In this document: one piece after another, positions 23,591 to 35,893 of the stretch
Position numbering within the stretch: position 1 is the stretch's first letter
How the letters are laid out: each line of letters begins with the position of its first letter
Assembly: GCF_051020975.1 (NCBI RefSeq)
Contig: NW_027478169.1
Coordinates: 11,532,001 to 11,596,000 of the forward strand
Length of the DNA stretch: 64,000 nt
Direction of reading: 5' to 3'
From: Osmia lignaria lignaria
Lineage: Eukaryota > Arthropoda > Insecta > Hymenoptera > Megachilidae
The notes under the pieces: generated by a model
What the model was told of the DNA's origin: nothing
What the model saw: the letters and a program-made list of their open reading frames with translations, nothing else
The model's database searches: none
Program-made: the position numbers and the translations under genes

Positions 23591-24495
23591 AATGTTAAGA
23601 GACCTTTTTTGTAGAGAATTAAGTTTCCTACTTTTCATGTTCTATGATATTTTTTGATCAGATGCGTAGTTCGCGAGATATATCAAGATATTTAAAAGTT
23701 CCGAAGCCGCACCAACATAATAGAGATACAGAAACACCGTGGCCCCTTTCTTTGAGATAACTCTGCACTATTGCGAGCTGTAAATGCCACTTCCAGCTTA
23801 GCTGTGCAGAAGAAGAACAACAAGAAGAAGACATATCTCGAAATATGTCCGTCAGGCCAGTTCCTTTGAGCTGAATCTGCAAATATCTCGGAAACGAAGC
23901 GAGCTATGGCAAAATTTTAAGAGACCTTTTTTGTAGAGAATTATGTTTCCTACTTTTTATGTTCTATGATATTTTTTGATCAGACGCGTAGCTCTCGAGA
24001 TATATCAAGATATTTAAAAGTTCCGAAGCCGCACCAACATAATAGAGATACAGAAACACCGTGGCCCCTCTCTTTGAGATAACTCTGCACTATTGCGAGC
24101 TGGAAATGCCACTTCCAGTTTAGCTGTGCAGAAGAAGAACAACAAGAAGAAGAAATATCTCGAAATATGTCCGTTAGGCCCCTTCCCTTGAGATAAATCT
24201 GCAAATATCTCGGAAACGAAGCGAGCTATGGCAAAATGTTAAGAGACCTTTTTTGTAGAGAATTAAGTTTCCTACTTTTCATGTTCTATGATATTTTTTG
24301 ATCAGATGCGTAGTTCGCGAGATATATCAAGATATTTAAAAGTTCCGAAGCCGCACCAACATAATAGAGATACAGAAACACCGTGGCCCCTTTCTTTGAG
24401 ATAACTCTGCACTATTGCGAGCTGTAAATGCCACTTCCAGCTTAGCTGTGCAGAAGAAGAACAACAAGAAGAAGACATATCTCGAAATATGTCCG
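23208..24495. repeat. Extra 644-bp tandem duplication with chimeric monomer
   Basis: Units 23336 and 23980 are near-identical. Unit 23658 equals 24302 up to gaagacatatctc, then switches to the ccagttcctttgagctga and caaaattttaagag markers of unit 23014. HOR copy C has a single series 33962, 34284, 34606, so copy A gained one dimer by exchange between a 24302-type and a 23014-type unit. The joint lies in the shared tract at about 23832-23854. Confidence 0.82.
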
Positions 24496-25892
24496 TCAGG
24501 CCCCTTCCCTTGAGATATATCTGCAAATATCTCGGAAACGAAGCGAGCTATGGCAAAATGTTAAGAGACCTTTTTTGTAGAGAATTATGTTTCCTACAAT
24601 TTATGTTCTATGATATTTTTTGATCTGATGCGTAGTTCTCGAGATATATCAAGATATTTAAAAGTTCCGAAGCCGCACCAACATAATAGAGATACAGAAA
24701 CACCGTGGCCCCTTTCTTTGAGATAACTCTGCACTATTGCGAGCTGCAAATGCCACTTCCAGCTTAGCTGTGCAGAAGAAGAACATCAAGAAGAAGAAAT
24801 ATCTCGAAATATGTCCGTCAGGCCCCTTCCCTTCAGATAAATCTGCAAATATCTCGGAAACGAAGCGAGCTATGGCAAAATGTTTCGAGACCTTTCTTGT
24901 AGAGAATTAAGTTTCCTACTTTTTATGTAGTATGATATTTTTTGATCAGATGCGTAGTTCTCGAGATATATCAAGATATTTAAAAGTTCCGGAATTGCAC
25001 CAACATAATAGAGGTACAGAAACACCGTGGCCTCTTTCTTTGAGATAACTCTGCACTATTGCGAGCTGGAAATGCCACTTCCAGTTTAGCTGTGCAGAAG
25101 AAGAACAACAAGAAGAAGAAATATCTCGAAATATGTCCGTTAGGCCCCTTCCCTTGAGATAAATCTGCAAATATCTCGGAAACGCAGCGAGCTATGGCAA
25201 AATGTTAAGAGACCTTTTTTGTAGAGAATTAAGTTTCCTACTTTTTATGTTCTATGATATTTTTTGATCAGAAGCGTAGTTTTCGAGATATATCGAGACA
25301 TTTAAAAGTTCCGAAGCCGCACCAACATAATAGAGATACAGAAACACCGTGGCCCCTTTCTTTGAGATAACTCTGCACTATTGCGACCTGCAAATGCCAC
25401 TTCCAGCTCAGCTGTGCAGAAGAAGAACAACAAGAAGAAGAAATATCTCGAAATATGTCCGTCAGGCCCCTTCCCTTGAGATAAATCTGCAAATATCTCG
25501 GAAACGAAGCGAGCTATGGCAAAATGTTAAGAGACCTTTTTTGTAGAGAATTAAGTTTCCTACTTTTTATGTTCTATGATATTTTTTGATCAGATGCGTA
25601 GTTCTCGAGATATATCAAGATATTTAAAAGTTCCGAAGCCGCACCAACATAATAGAGATACAGAAACACCGTGGCCCCTTTCTTTGAGATAACTCTGCAC
25701 TATTGCGAGCTGGAAATGCCACTTCCAGTTTAGCTGTGCAGAAGAAGAACAACAAGAAGAAGAAATATCTCGAAATATGTCCGGTAGGCCCCTTCCCTTC
25801 AGATAAATCTGCAAATATCTCGGAAACGAAGCGAGCTATGGCAAAATGTTAAGAGACCTTTTTTGTAGAGAATTAAGTTTCCTACTTTTCAG

Positions 25893-28453
25893 GTTCTATG
25901 ATATTTTTTGATCAGATGCGTAGTTCTCGAGATATATCAAGATATTTAAAAGTTCCGAAGCCGCACCAACATAATAGAGATACAGAAACACCGTGGCCCC
26001 TTTCTTTGAGATAACTCTGCACTATTGCGAGCTGGAAATGCCACTTCCAGTTTAGCTGTGCAGAAGAAGAACAACAAGAAGAAGAAATATCTCGAAATAT
26101 GTCCGTCAGGCCAGTTCCTTTGAGCTGAATCTGCAAATATCTCGGAAACGAAGCGAGCTATGGCAAAATGTTAAGAGACGTTTTTTGTAGAGAATTATGT
26201 TTCCTACAATTTATGTTCTATGATATTTTTTGATCAGAAGCGTAGTTTTCGAGATATATCGAGATATTTAAAAGTTCCGAAGCCGCACCAACATAATAGG
26301 GATACAGAAACACCGTGGCCCCTTTCTTTGAGATAACTCTGCACTAGTGCGAGCCGCAAATGCCACTTCCAGCTTAGCTGTGCAGAAGAAGAACAACAAG
26401 AAGAAGAAATATCTCGAAATATGTCCGTCAGGCCCCTTCCCTTGAGATAAATCTGCAAATATCTCGGAAACGAAGCGAGCTATGGCAAAATGTTAAGAGA
26501 CCTTTTTTGTAGAGAATTAAGTTTCCTACTTTTTATGTTCTATGATATTTTTTGATCTGATGCGTAGTTCTCGAGATATATCAAGATATTTAAAAGTTCC
26601 GAAGCCGCACCAACATAATAGAGATACAGAAACACCGTGGCCCCTTTCTTTGAGATAACTCTGCACTATTGCGAGCTGCAAATGCCACTTCCAGCTTAGC
26701 TGTGCAGAAGAAGAACATCAAGAAGAAGAAATATCTCGAAATATGTCCGTCAGGCCCCTTCCCTTGAGATAAATCTGCAAATATCTCGGAAACGAAGAGA
26801 GCTATGGCAAAATGTTAAGAGACCTTTTTTGTAGAGAACTGAGTTTCCTACTTTTTATGTTCTATGATATTTTTTGATCTGATGCGTAGTTCTCGAGATA
26901 TATCAAGATATTTAAAAGTTCCGAAGCCGCACCAACATAATAGAGATACAGAAACACCGTGGCCCCTTTCTTTGAGATAACTCTGCACTATTGCGAGCTG
27001 TAAATGCCACTTCCAGCTTAGCTGTGCAGAAGAAGAACAACAAGAAGAAGACATATCTCGAAATATGTCCGTCAGGCCCCTTCCCTTGAGATATATCTGC
27101 AAATATCTCGGAAACGAAGCGAGCTATGGCAAAATGTTAAGAGACCTTTTTTGTAGAGAATTATGTTTCCTACAATTTATGTTCTATGATATTTTTTGAT
27201 CAGAAGCGCAGTTTTCGAGATATATCGAGATATTTAAAAGTTCCAAAGCCGCACCAACATAATAGAGATACAGAAACACCGTGGCCCCTTTCTTTGAGAT
27301 AACTCTGCACTATTGCGATCTGCAAATGCCACTTCCAGCTTAGCTGTGCAGAGGAAGAACAACAAGAAGAAGAAATATCTCGAAATATGTCCGTCAGGCC
27401 AGTTCCTTTGAGCTGAATCTGCAAATATCTCGGAAACGAAGCGAGCTATGGCAAAATGTTAAGAGACCTTTTTTGTAGAGAATTAAGTTTCCTACTTTTT
27501 ATGTTCTATGATATTTTTTGATCAGATGCGTAGTTCTCGAGATATATCAAGATATTTAAAAGTTCCGAAGCCGCACCAACATAATAGAGATACAGAAACA
27601 CCGTGGCCCCTTTCTTTGAGATAACTCTGCACTATTGCGAGCTGTAAATGCCACTTCCAGCTTAGCTGTGCAGAAGAAGAACAACAAGAAGAAGAAATAT
27701 CTCGAAATATGTCCGTCAGGCCCCTTCCCTTGAGATATATCTGCAAATATCTCGGAAACGAAGCGAGCTATGGCAAAATGTTAAGAGACCTTTTTTGTAG
27801 AGAATTATGTTTCGTACAATTTATGTTCTATGATATTTTTTGGTCAGAAGCGTAGTTTTCGAGATATATCGAGATATTTAAAAGTTCCAAAGCCGCACCA
27901 ACATAATAGAGATACAGAAACACCGTGGCCCCTTTCTTTGAGATAACTCTGCACTAGTGCGAGCCGCAAATGCCACTTCCAGCTTAGCTGTGCAGAGGAA
28001 GAACAACAAGAAGAAGAAATATCTCGAAATATGTCCGTCAGGCCAGTTCCTTTGAGCTGAATCTGCAAATATCTCGGAAACGAAGCGAGCTATGGCAAAA
28101 TGTTAAGAGACCTTTTTTGTAGAGAATTAAGTTTCCTACTTTTTATGTTCTATGATATTTTTTGATCAGATGCGTAGTTCTCGAGATATATCAAGATATT
28201 TAAAAGTTCCGAAGCCGCACCAACATAATAGAGATACAGAAACACCGTGGCCCCTTTCTTTGAGATAACTCTGCACTATTGCGAGCTGTAAATGCCACTT
28301 CCAGCTTAGCTGTGCAGAAGAAGAACAACAAGAAGAAGAAATATCTCGAAATATGTCCGTCAGGCCCCTTCCCTTGAGATATATCTGCAAATATCTCGGA
28401 AACGAAGCGAGCTATGGCAAAATGTTAAGAGACCTTTTTTGTAGAGAATTATG
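25893..28453. repeat. Long duplicated segment, copy 2 (8050-bp shift)
   Basis: Copy of 17843-20403. The left edge is set by ttttcaggttc (atgttc in copy 1). At the right edge the sequence changes to atgcttcgtac, which matches the boundary near 21051 instead. From there it passes into the unit corresponding to 22048, skipping dimers found in copy 1. Confidence 0.85.
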
Positions 28454-28487
28454 CTTCGTACAATTTATGTTCTATGATATTTTTTGG

Positions 28488-30030
28488 TCAGAAGCGTAGT
28501 TTTCGAGATATATCGAGATATTTAAAAGTTCCGAAGCCGCACCAACATAATAGAGATACAGAAACACCGTGGCCCCTCTCTTTGAGATAACTCTGCACTA
28601 CTGCGAGCTGGAAATGCCACTTCCAGTTTAGCTGTGCAGAAGAAGAACAACAAGAAGAAGAAATATCTCGAAATATGTCCGTTAGGCCCCTTCCCTTGAG
28701 ATAAATCTGCAAATATCTCGGAAACGAAGCGAGCTATGGCAAAATGATAAGAGACCTCTTTTGTAGAGAATTAAGCTTCCTACTTTTTATGTTCTATGAT
28801 ATTTTTTGATCAGATGCGTAGTTCTCGAGATATATCAAGATATTTAAAAGTTCCGAATCCGCACCAACATAATAGAGATACAGAAACACCGTGGCCCCTT
28901 TCTTTGAGATAACTCTGCACTATTGCGCGCTGTAAATGCCACTTCCAGCTTAGCTGTGCAGAAGAAGAACAACAAGAAGAAGAAATATCTCGAAATATGT
29001 CCGTCAGGCCCCTTCCCTTGAGATATATCTGCAAATATCTCGGAAACGAAGCGAGCTATGGCAAAATGTTAAGAGACCTTTTTTGTAGAGAATTATGTTT
29101 CGTACAATTTATGTTCTATGATATTTTTTGGTCAGAAGCGTAGTTTTCGAGATATATCGAGATATTTAAAAGTTCCAAAGCCGCACCAACATAATAGAGA
29201 TACAGAAACACTGTGGCCCCTTTCTTTGAGATAACTCTGCACTAGTGCGAGCCGCAAATGCCACTTCCAGCTTAGCTGTGCAGAAGAAGAACAACAAGAA
29301 GAAGAAATATCTCGAAATATGTCCGTCAGGCCCCTTCCCTTGAGATAAATCTGCAAATATCTCGGAAACGAAGCGAGCTATGGCAAAATGTTAAGAGACC
29401 TTTTTTGTAGAGAATTAAGTTTCCTACTTTTTATGTTCTATGATATTTTTTGATCAGATGCGTAGTTCTCGAGATATATCAAGATATTTAAAAGTTCCGA
29501 AGCCGCACCAACATAATAGAGATACAGAAACACCGTGGCCCCTTTGTTTGAGATAACTCTGCACTAGTGCGAGCCGCAAATGCCACTTCCAGCTTAGCTG
29601 TGCAGAAGAAGAACAACAAGAAGAACAAATATCTCGAAATATGTCCGTCAGGCCAGTTCCTTTGAGCTGAATCTGCAAATATCTCGGAAACGAAGCGAGC
29701 TATGGCAAAATTTTAAGAGACCTTTTTTGTAGAGAATTATGTTTCCTACTTTTTATGTTCTATGATATTTTTTGATCAGACGCGTAGCTCTCGAGATATA
29801 TCAAGATATTTAAAAGTTCCGAAGCCGCACCAACATAATAGAGATACAGAAACACCGTGGCCCCTCTCTTTGAGATAACTCTGCACTATTGCGAGCTGGA
29901 AATGCCACTTCCAGTTTAGCTGTGCAGAAGAAGAACAACAAGAAGAAGAAATATCTCGAAATATGTCCGTTAGGCCCCTTCCCTTGAGATAAATCTGCAA
30001 ATATCTCGGAAACGAAGCGAGCTATGGCAA
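28488..30030. repeat. Five-monomer HOR core, copy 2
   Basis: Copy of 22048-23590. Its first unit is chimeric: the boundary before it (atgcttcgtac and tttggtcagaagcg) is of the 21082 type, while the body is of the 22048 type. That implies loss of three monomers relative to copy A. It ends where caaaatgtaaagag (about 30033) replaces caaaatgttaagag. Confidence 0.82.
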
Positions 30031-30097
30031 AATGTAAAGAGACCTTTTTTGTAGAGAATTATGTTTCCTACAATTTATGTTCTATGATATTTTTTGA

Positions 30098-31063
30098 TCT
30101 GATGCGTAGTTCTCGAGATATATCAAGATATTTAAAAGTTCCGAAGCCGCACCAACATAATAGAGATACAGAAACACCGTGGCCCCTTTCTTTGAGATAA
30201 CTCTGCACTATTGCGAGCTGCAAATGCCACTTCCAGCTTAGCTGTGCAGAAGAAGAACATCAAGAAGAAGAAATATCTCGAAATATGTCCGTCAGGCCCC
30301 TTCCCTTGAGATAAATCTGCAAATATCTCGGAAACGAAGAGAGCTATGGCAAAATGTTAAGAGACCTTTTTTGTAGAGAATTAAGTTTCCTACTTTTTAT
30401 GTTCTATGATATTTTTTGATCTGATGCGTAGTTCTCGAGATATATCAAGATATTTAAAAGTTCCGAAGCCGCACCACCATAATAGAGATACAGAAACACC
30501 GTGGCCCCTTTCTTTGAGATAACTCTGCACTATTGCGAGCTGCAAATGCCACTTCCAGCTTAGCTGTGCAGAAGAAGAACATCAAGAAGAAGAAATATCT
30601 CGAAATATGTCCGTCAGGCCCCTTCCCTTGAGATAAATCTGCAAATATCTCGGAAACGAAGAGAGCTATGGCAAAATGTTAAGAGACCTTTTTCGTAGAG
30701 AATTAAGTTTCCTACTTTTTATGTTCTATGATATTTTTTGATCTGATGCGTAGTTCTCGAGATATATCAAGATATTTAAAAGTTCCGAAGCCGCACCAAC
30801 ATAATAGAGATACAGAAACACCGTGGCCCCTTTCTTTGAGATAACTCTGCACTATTGCGAGCTGCAAATGCCACTTCCAGCTTAGCTGTGCAGAAGAAGA
30901 ACATCAAGAAGAAGAAATATCTCGAAATATGTCCGTCAGGCCCCTTCCCTTGAGATAAATCTGCAAATATCTCGGAAACGAAGAGAGCTATGGCAAAATG
31001 TTCAGAGACCTTTTTTGTAGAGAACTAAGTTTCCTACTTTTTATGTTCTATGATATTTTTTGA
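30098..31063. repeat. Tandem triplet of 'catcaa' monomers, copy 1
   Basis: Three adjacent units (30098, 30420, 30742) share tctgatgcg at the start, gaacatcaagaag in the trinucleotide tract and cgaagagagct at the end. At 18506, 24624 and 26556 the same type occurs singly, so this is a local one-to-three amplification. Private marks include caccaccat near 30476 and tttttcgtag near 30692. The A-to-T change makes a stop codon in the minus-strand frame. Confidence 0.85.
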
Positions 31064-32995
31064 TCTGATGCGTAGTTCTCGAGATATATCAAGATATTTA
31101 AAAGTTCCGAAGCCGCACCAACATAATAGAGATACAGAAACACCGTGGCCCCTTTCTTTGAGATAACTCTGCACTATTGCGAGCTGTAAATGCCACTTCC
31201 AGCTTAGCTGTGCAGAAGAAGAACAACAAGAAGAAGACATATCTCGAAATATGTCCGTCAGGCCCCTTCCCTTGAGATATATCTGCAAATATCTCGGAAA
31301 CGAAGCGAGCTATGGCAAAATGTTAAGAGACCTTTTTTGTAGAGAATTATGTTTCGTACAATTTATGTTCTATGATATTTTTTGGTCAGAAGCGTAGTTT
31401 TCGAGATATATCGAGATATTTAAAAGTTCCAAAGCCGCACCAACATAATAGAGATACAGAAACACCGTGGCCCCTTTCTTTGAGATAACTCTGCACTAGT
31501 GCGAGCCGCAAATGCCACTTCCAGCTTAGCTGTGCAGAGGAAGAACAACAAGAAGAAGAAATATCTCGAAATATGTCCGTCAGGCCAGTTCCTTTGAGCT
31601 GAATCTGCAAATATCTCGGAAACGAAGCGAGCTATGGCAAAATGTTAAGAGACCTTTTTTGTAGAGAATTAAGTTTCCTACTTTTTATGTTCTATGATAT
31701 TTTTTGATCAGATGCGTAGTTCTCGAGATATATCAAGATATTTAAAAGTTCCGAAGCCGCACCAACATAATAGAGATACAGAAACACCGTGGCCCCTTTC
31801 TTTGAGATAACTCTGCACTATTGCGAGCTGTAAATGCCACTTCCAGCTTAGCTGTGCAGAAGAAGAACAACAAGAAGAAGAAATATCTCGAAATATGTCC
31901 GTCAGGCCCCTTCCCTTGAGATATATCTGCAAATATCTCGGAAACGAAGCGAGCTATGGCAAAATGTTAAGAGACCTTTTTTGTAGAGAATTGTGCTTCG
32001 TACAATTTATGTTCTATGATATTTTTTGGTCAGAAGCGTAGTTTTCGAGATATATCGAGATATTTAAAAGTTCCAAAGCCGCACCAACATAATAGAGATA
32101 CAGAAACACCGTGGCCCCTTTCTTTGAGATAACTCTGCACTAGTGCGAGCCGCAAATGCCACTTCCAGCTTAGCTGTGCAGAGGAAGAACAACAAGAAGA
32201 AGAAATATCTCGAAATATGTCCGTCAGGCCAGTTCCTTTGAGCTGAATCTGCAAATATCTCGGAAACGAAGCGAGCTATGGCAAAATGTTAAGAGACCTT
32301 TTTTGTAGAGAATTAAGTTTCCTGCTTTTTATGTTCTATGATATTTTTTGATCAGATGCGTAGTTCTCGAGATATATCAAGATATTTAAAAGTTCCGAAG
32401 CCGCACCAACATAATAGAGATACAGAAACACCGTGGCCCCTTTCTTTGAGATAACTCTGCACTATTGCGAGCTGTAAATGCCACTTCCAGCTTAGCTGTG
32501 CAGAAGAAGAACAACAAGAAGAAGAAATATCTCGAAATATGTCCGTCAGGCCCCTTCCCTTGAGATATATCTGCAAATATCTCGGAAACGAAGCGAGCTA
32601 TGGCAAAATGTTAAGAGACCTTTTTTGTAGAGAATTATGTTTCGTACAATTTATGTTCTATGATATTTTTTGGTCAGAAGCGTAGTTTTCGAGATATATC
32701 GAGATATTTAAAAGTTCCAAAGCCGCACCAACATAATAGAGATACAGAAACACCGTGGCCCCTTTCTTTGAGATAACTCTGCACTAGTGCGAGCCGCAAA
32801 TGCCACTTCCAGCTTAGCTGTGCAGAAGAAGAACAACAAGAAGAAGAAATATCTCGAAATATGTCCGTCAGGCCCCTTCCCTTGAGATATATCTGCAAAT
32901 ATCTCGGAAACGAAGCGAGCTATGGCAAAATGTTAAGAGACCTTTTTTGTAGAGAATTATGTTTCCTACAATTTATGTTCTATGATATTTTTTGA

Positions 32996-34540
32996 TCAGA
33001 AGCGTAGTTTTCGAGATATATCGAGATATTTAAAAGTTCCGAAGCCGCACCAACATAATAGAGATACAGAAACACCGTGGCCCCTCTCTTTGAGATAACT
33101 CTGCACTACTGCGAGCTGGAAATGCCACTTCCAGTTTAGCTGTGCAGAAGAAGAACAACAAGAAGAAGAAATATCTCGAAATATGTCCGTTAGGCCCCTT
33201 CCCTTGAGATAAATCTGCAAATATCTCGGAAACGAAGCGAGCTATGGCAAAATGATAAGAGACCTCTTTTGTAGAGAATTAAGCTTCCTACTTTTTATGT
33301 TCTATGATATTTTTTGATCAGATGCGTAGTTCTCGAGATATATCAAGATATTTAAAAGTTCCGAATCCGCACCAACATAATAGAGATACAGAAACACCGT
33401 GGCCCCTTTCTTTGAGATAACTCTGCACTATTGCGCGCTGTAAATGCCACTTCCAGCTTAGCTGTGCAGAAGAAGAACAACAAGAAGAAGAAATATCTCG
33501 AAATATGTCCGTCAGGCCCCTTCCCTTGAGATATATCTGCAAATATCTCGGAAACGAAGCGAGCTATGGCAAAATGTTAAGAGACCTTTTTTGTAGAGAA
33601 TTATGTTTCGTACAATTTATGTTCTATGATATTTTTTGGTCAGAAGCGTAGTTTTCGAGATATATCGAGATATTTAAAAGTTCCAAAGCCGCACCAACAT
33701 AATAGAGATACAGAAACACCGTGGCCCCTTTCTTTGAGATAACTCTGCACTAGTGCGAGCCGCAAATGCCACTTCCAGCTTAGCTGTGCAGAAGAAGAAC
33801 AACAAGAAGAAGAAATATCTCGAAATATGTCCGTCAGGCCCCTTCCCTTGAGATAAATCTGCAAATATCTCGGAAACGAAGCGAGCTATGGCAAAATGTT
33901 AAGAGACCTTTTTTGTAGAGAATTAAGTTTCCTACTTTTTATGTTCTATGATATTTTTTGATCAGATGCGTAGTTCTCGAGATATATCAAGATATTTAAA
34001 AGTTCCGAAGCCGCACCAACATAATAGAGATACAGAAACACCGTGGCCCCTTTGTTTGAGATAACTCTGCACTAGTGCGAGCCGCAAATGCCACTTCCAG
34101 CTTAGCTGTGCAGAAGAAGAACAACAAGAAGAACAAATATCTCGAAATATGTCCGTCAGGCCAGTTCCTTTGAGCTGAATCTGCAAATATCTCGGAAACG
34201 AAGCGAGCTATGGCAAAATTTTAAGAGACCTTTTTTGTAGAGAATTATGTTTCCTACTTTTTATGTTCTATGATATTTTTTGATCAGACGCGTAGCTCTC
34301 GAGATATATCAAGATATTTAAAAGTTCCGAAGCCGCACCAACATAATAGAGATACAGAAACACCGTGGCCCCTCTCTTTGAGATAACTCTGCACTATTGC
34401 GAGCTGGAAATGCCACTTCCAGTTTAGCTGTGCAGAAGAAGAACAACAAGAAGAAGAAATATCTCGAAATATGTCCGTTAGGCCCCTTCCCTTGAGATAA
34501 ATCTGCAAATATCTCGGAAACGAAGCGAGCTATGGCAAAA
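32996..34540. repeat. Five-monomer HOR core, copy 3
   Basis: Third copy of the 22048-23590 series at a 14-monomer (4508-bp) shift from copy 2. It is followed by the gacatatctcg unit 34606, which copy 2 lacks and copy A has at 24302. Confidence 0.82.
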
Positions 34541-34927
34541 TGTTAAGAGACCTTTTTTGTAGAGAATTAAGTTTCCTACTTTTCATGTTCTATGATATTT
34601 TTTGATCAGATGCGTAGTTCGCGAGATATATCAAGATATTTAAAAGTTCCGAAGCCGCACCAACATAATAGAGATACAGAAACACCGTGGCCCCTTTCTT
34701 TGAGATAACTCTGCACTATTGCGAGCTGTAAATGCCACTTCCAGCTTAGCTGTGCAGAAGAAGAACAACAAGAAGAAGACATATCTCGAAATATGTCCGT
34801 CAGGCCCCTTCCCTTGAGATATATCTGCAAATATCTCGGAAACGAAGCGAGCTATGGCAAAATGTTAAGAGACCTTTTTTGTAGAGAATTATGTTTCCTA
34901 CAATTTATGTTCTATGATATTTTTTGA

Positions 34928-35893
34928 TGTGATGCGTAGTTCTCGAGATATATCAAGATATTTAAAAGTTCCGAAGCCGCACCAACATAATAGAGATACA
35001 GAAACACCGTGGCCCCTTTCTTTGAGATAACTCTGCACTATTGCGAGCTGCAAATGCCACTTCCAGCTTAGCTGTGCAGAAGAAGAACATCAAGAAGAAG
35101 AAATATCTCGAAATATGTCCGTCAGGCCCCTTCCCTTGAGATAAATCTGCAAATATCTCGGAAACGAAGAGAGCTATGGCAAAATGTTAAGAGACCTTTT
35201 TTGTAGAGAATTAAGTTTCCTACTTTTTATGTTCTATGATATTTTTTGATCTGATGCGTAGTTCTCGAGATATATCAAGATATTTAAAAGTTCCGAAGCC
35301 GCACCAACATAATAGAGATACAGAAACACCGTGGCCCCTTTCTTTGAGATAACTCTGCACTATTGCGAGCTGCAAATGCCACTTCCAGCTTAGCTGTGCA
35401 GAAGAAGAACATCAAGAAGAAGAAATATCTCGAAATATGTCCGTCAGGCCCCTTCCCTTGAGATAAATCTGCAAATATCTCGGAAACGAAGAGAGCTATG
35501 GCAAAATGTTAAGAGACCTTTTTCGTAGAGAATTAAGGTTCCTACTTTTTATGTTCTATGATATTTTTTGATCTGATGCGTAGTTCTCGAGATATATCAA
35601 GATATTTAAAAGTTCCGAAGCCGCACCAACATAATAGAGATACAGAAACACCGTGGCCCCTTTCTTTGAGATAACTCTGCACTACTGCGAGCTGCAAATG
35701 CCACTTCCAGCTTAGCTGTGCAGAAGAAGAACATCAAGAAGAAGAAATATCTCGAAATATGTCCGTCAGGCCCCTTCCCTTGAGATAAATCTGCAAATAT
35801 CTCGGAAACGAAGAGAGCTATGGCAAAATGTTAAGAGACCTTTTTTGTAGAGAACTAAGTTTCCTACTTTTTATGTTCTATGATATTTTTTGA
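34928..35893. repeat. Tandem triplet of 'catcaa' monomers, copy 2
   Basis: Counterpart of 30098-31063 at a 4830-bp shift, including the shared tttttcgtag before the third unit. The first unit reads gatgtgatgcg instead of gatctgatgcg, and the third has actactgcg. The triplet was therefore made before the 4830-bp HOR duplicated it. Confidence 0.85.

Larger units (their letters stand above)
18828..24945. repeat. HOR copy A, 19 monomers (6118 bp)
   Basis: Order: gacatatctcg unit (18828), gatctgcaaatg unit (19150), four A/B dimers (19472-22047), then units with ctactgcgagctgg (22048), attgcgcgctg (22370), cactgtggcccc (22692), cctttgtttgag with gaagaacaaat (23014), cagacgcgtagctc (23336), a chimeric unit (23658), repeats of the last two types (23980, 24302), and a catcaa unit (24624). 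The same order recurs in copies B and C with different numbers of dimers. Confidence 0.8.
26878..31063. repeat. HOR copy B, 13 monomers (4186 bp)
   Basis: Begins with the gacatatctcg unit (26878), then 27200, one A/B dimer (27522/27844), one A unit (28166), a chimeric unit (28488), 28810, 29132, 29454, 29776, and three catcaa units (30098, 30420, 30742). Compared with copy A it lacks several dimers and the later gacatatctcg unit. Confidence 0.8.
31064..35893. repeat. HOR copy C, 15 monomers (4830 bp)
   Basis: Begins with the gacatatctcg unit (31064) followed by B unit 31386, dimers 31708/32030 and 32352/32674, then 32996, 33318, 33640, 33962, 34284, 34606 and three catcaa units (34928, 35250, 35572). 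The next copy starts at 35894. It has no equivalent of the 19150/27200 gatctgcaaatg unit; 31386 occupies that place. Markers ttgtgcttcgtac (about 31991) and cctgcttttt (about 32322) correspond to atgcttcg and cctgcttttt in copy A. Confidence 0.8.
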
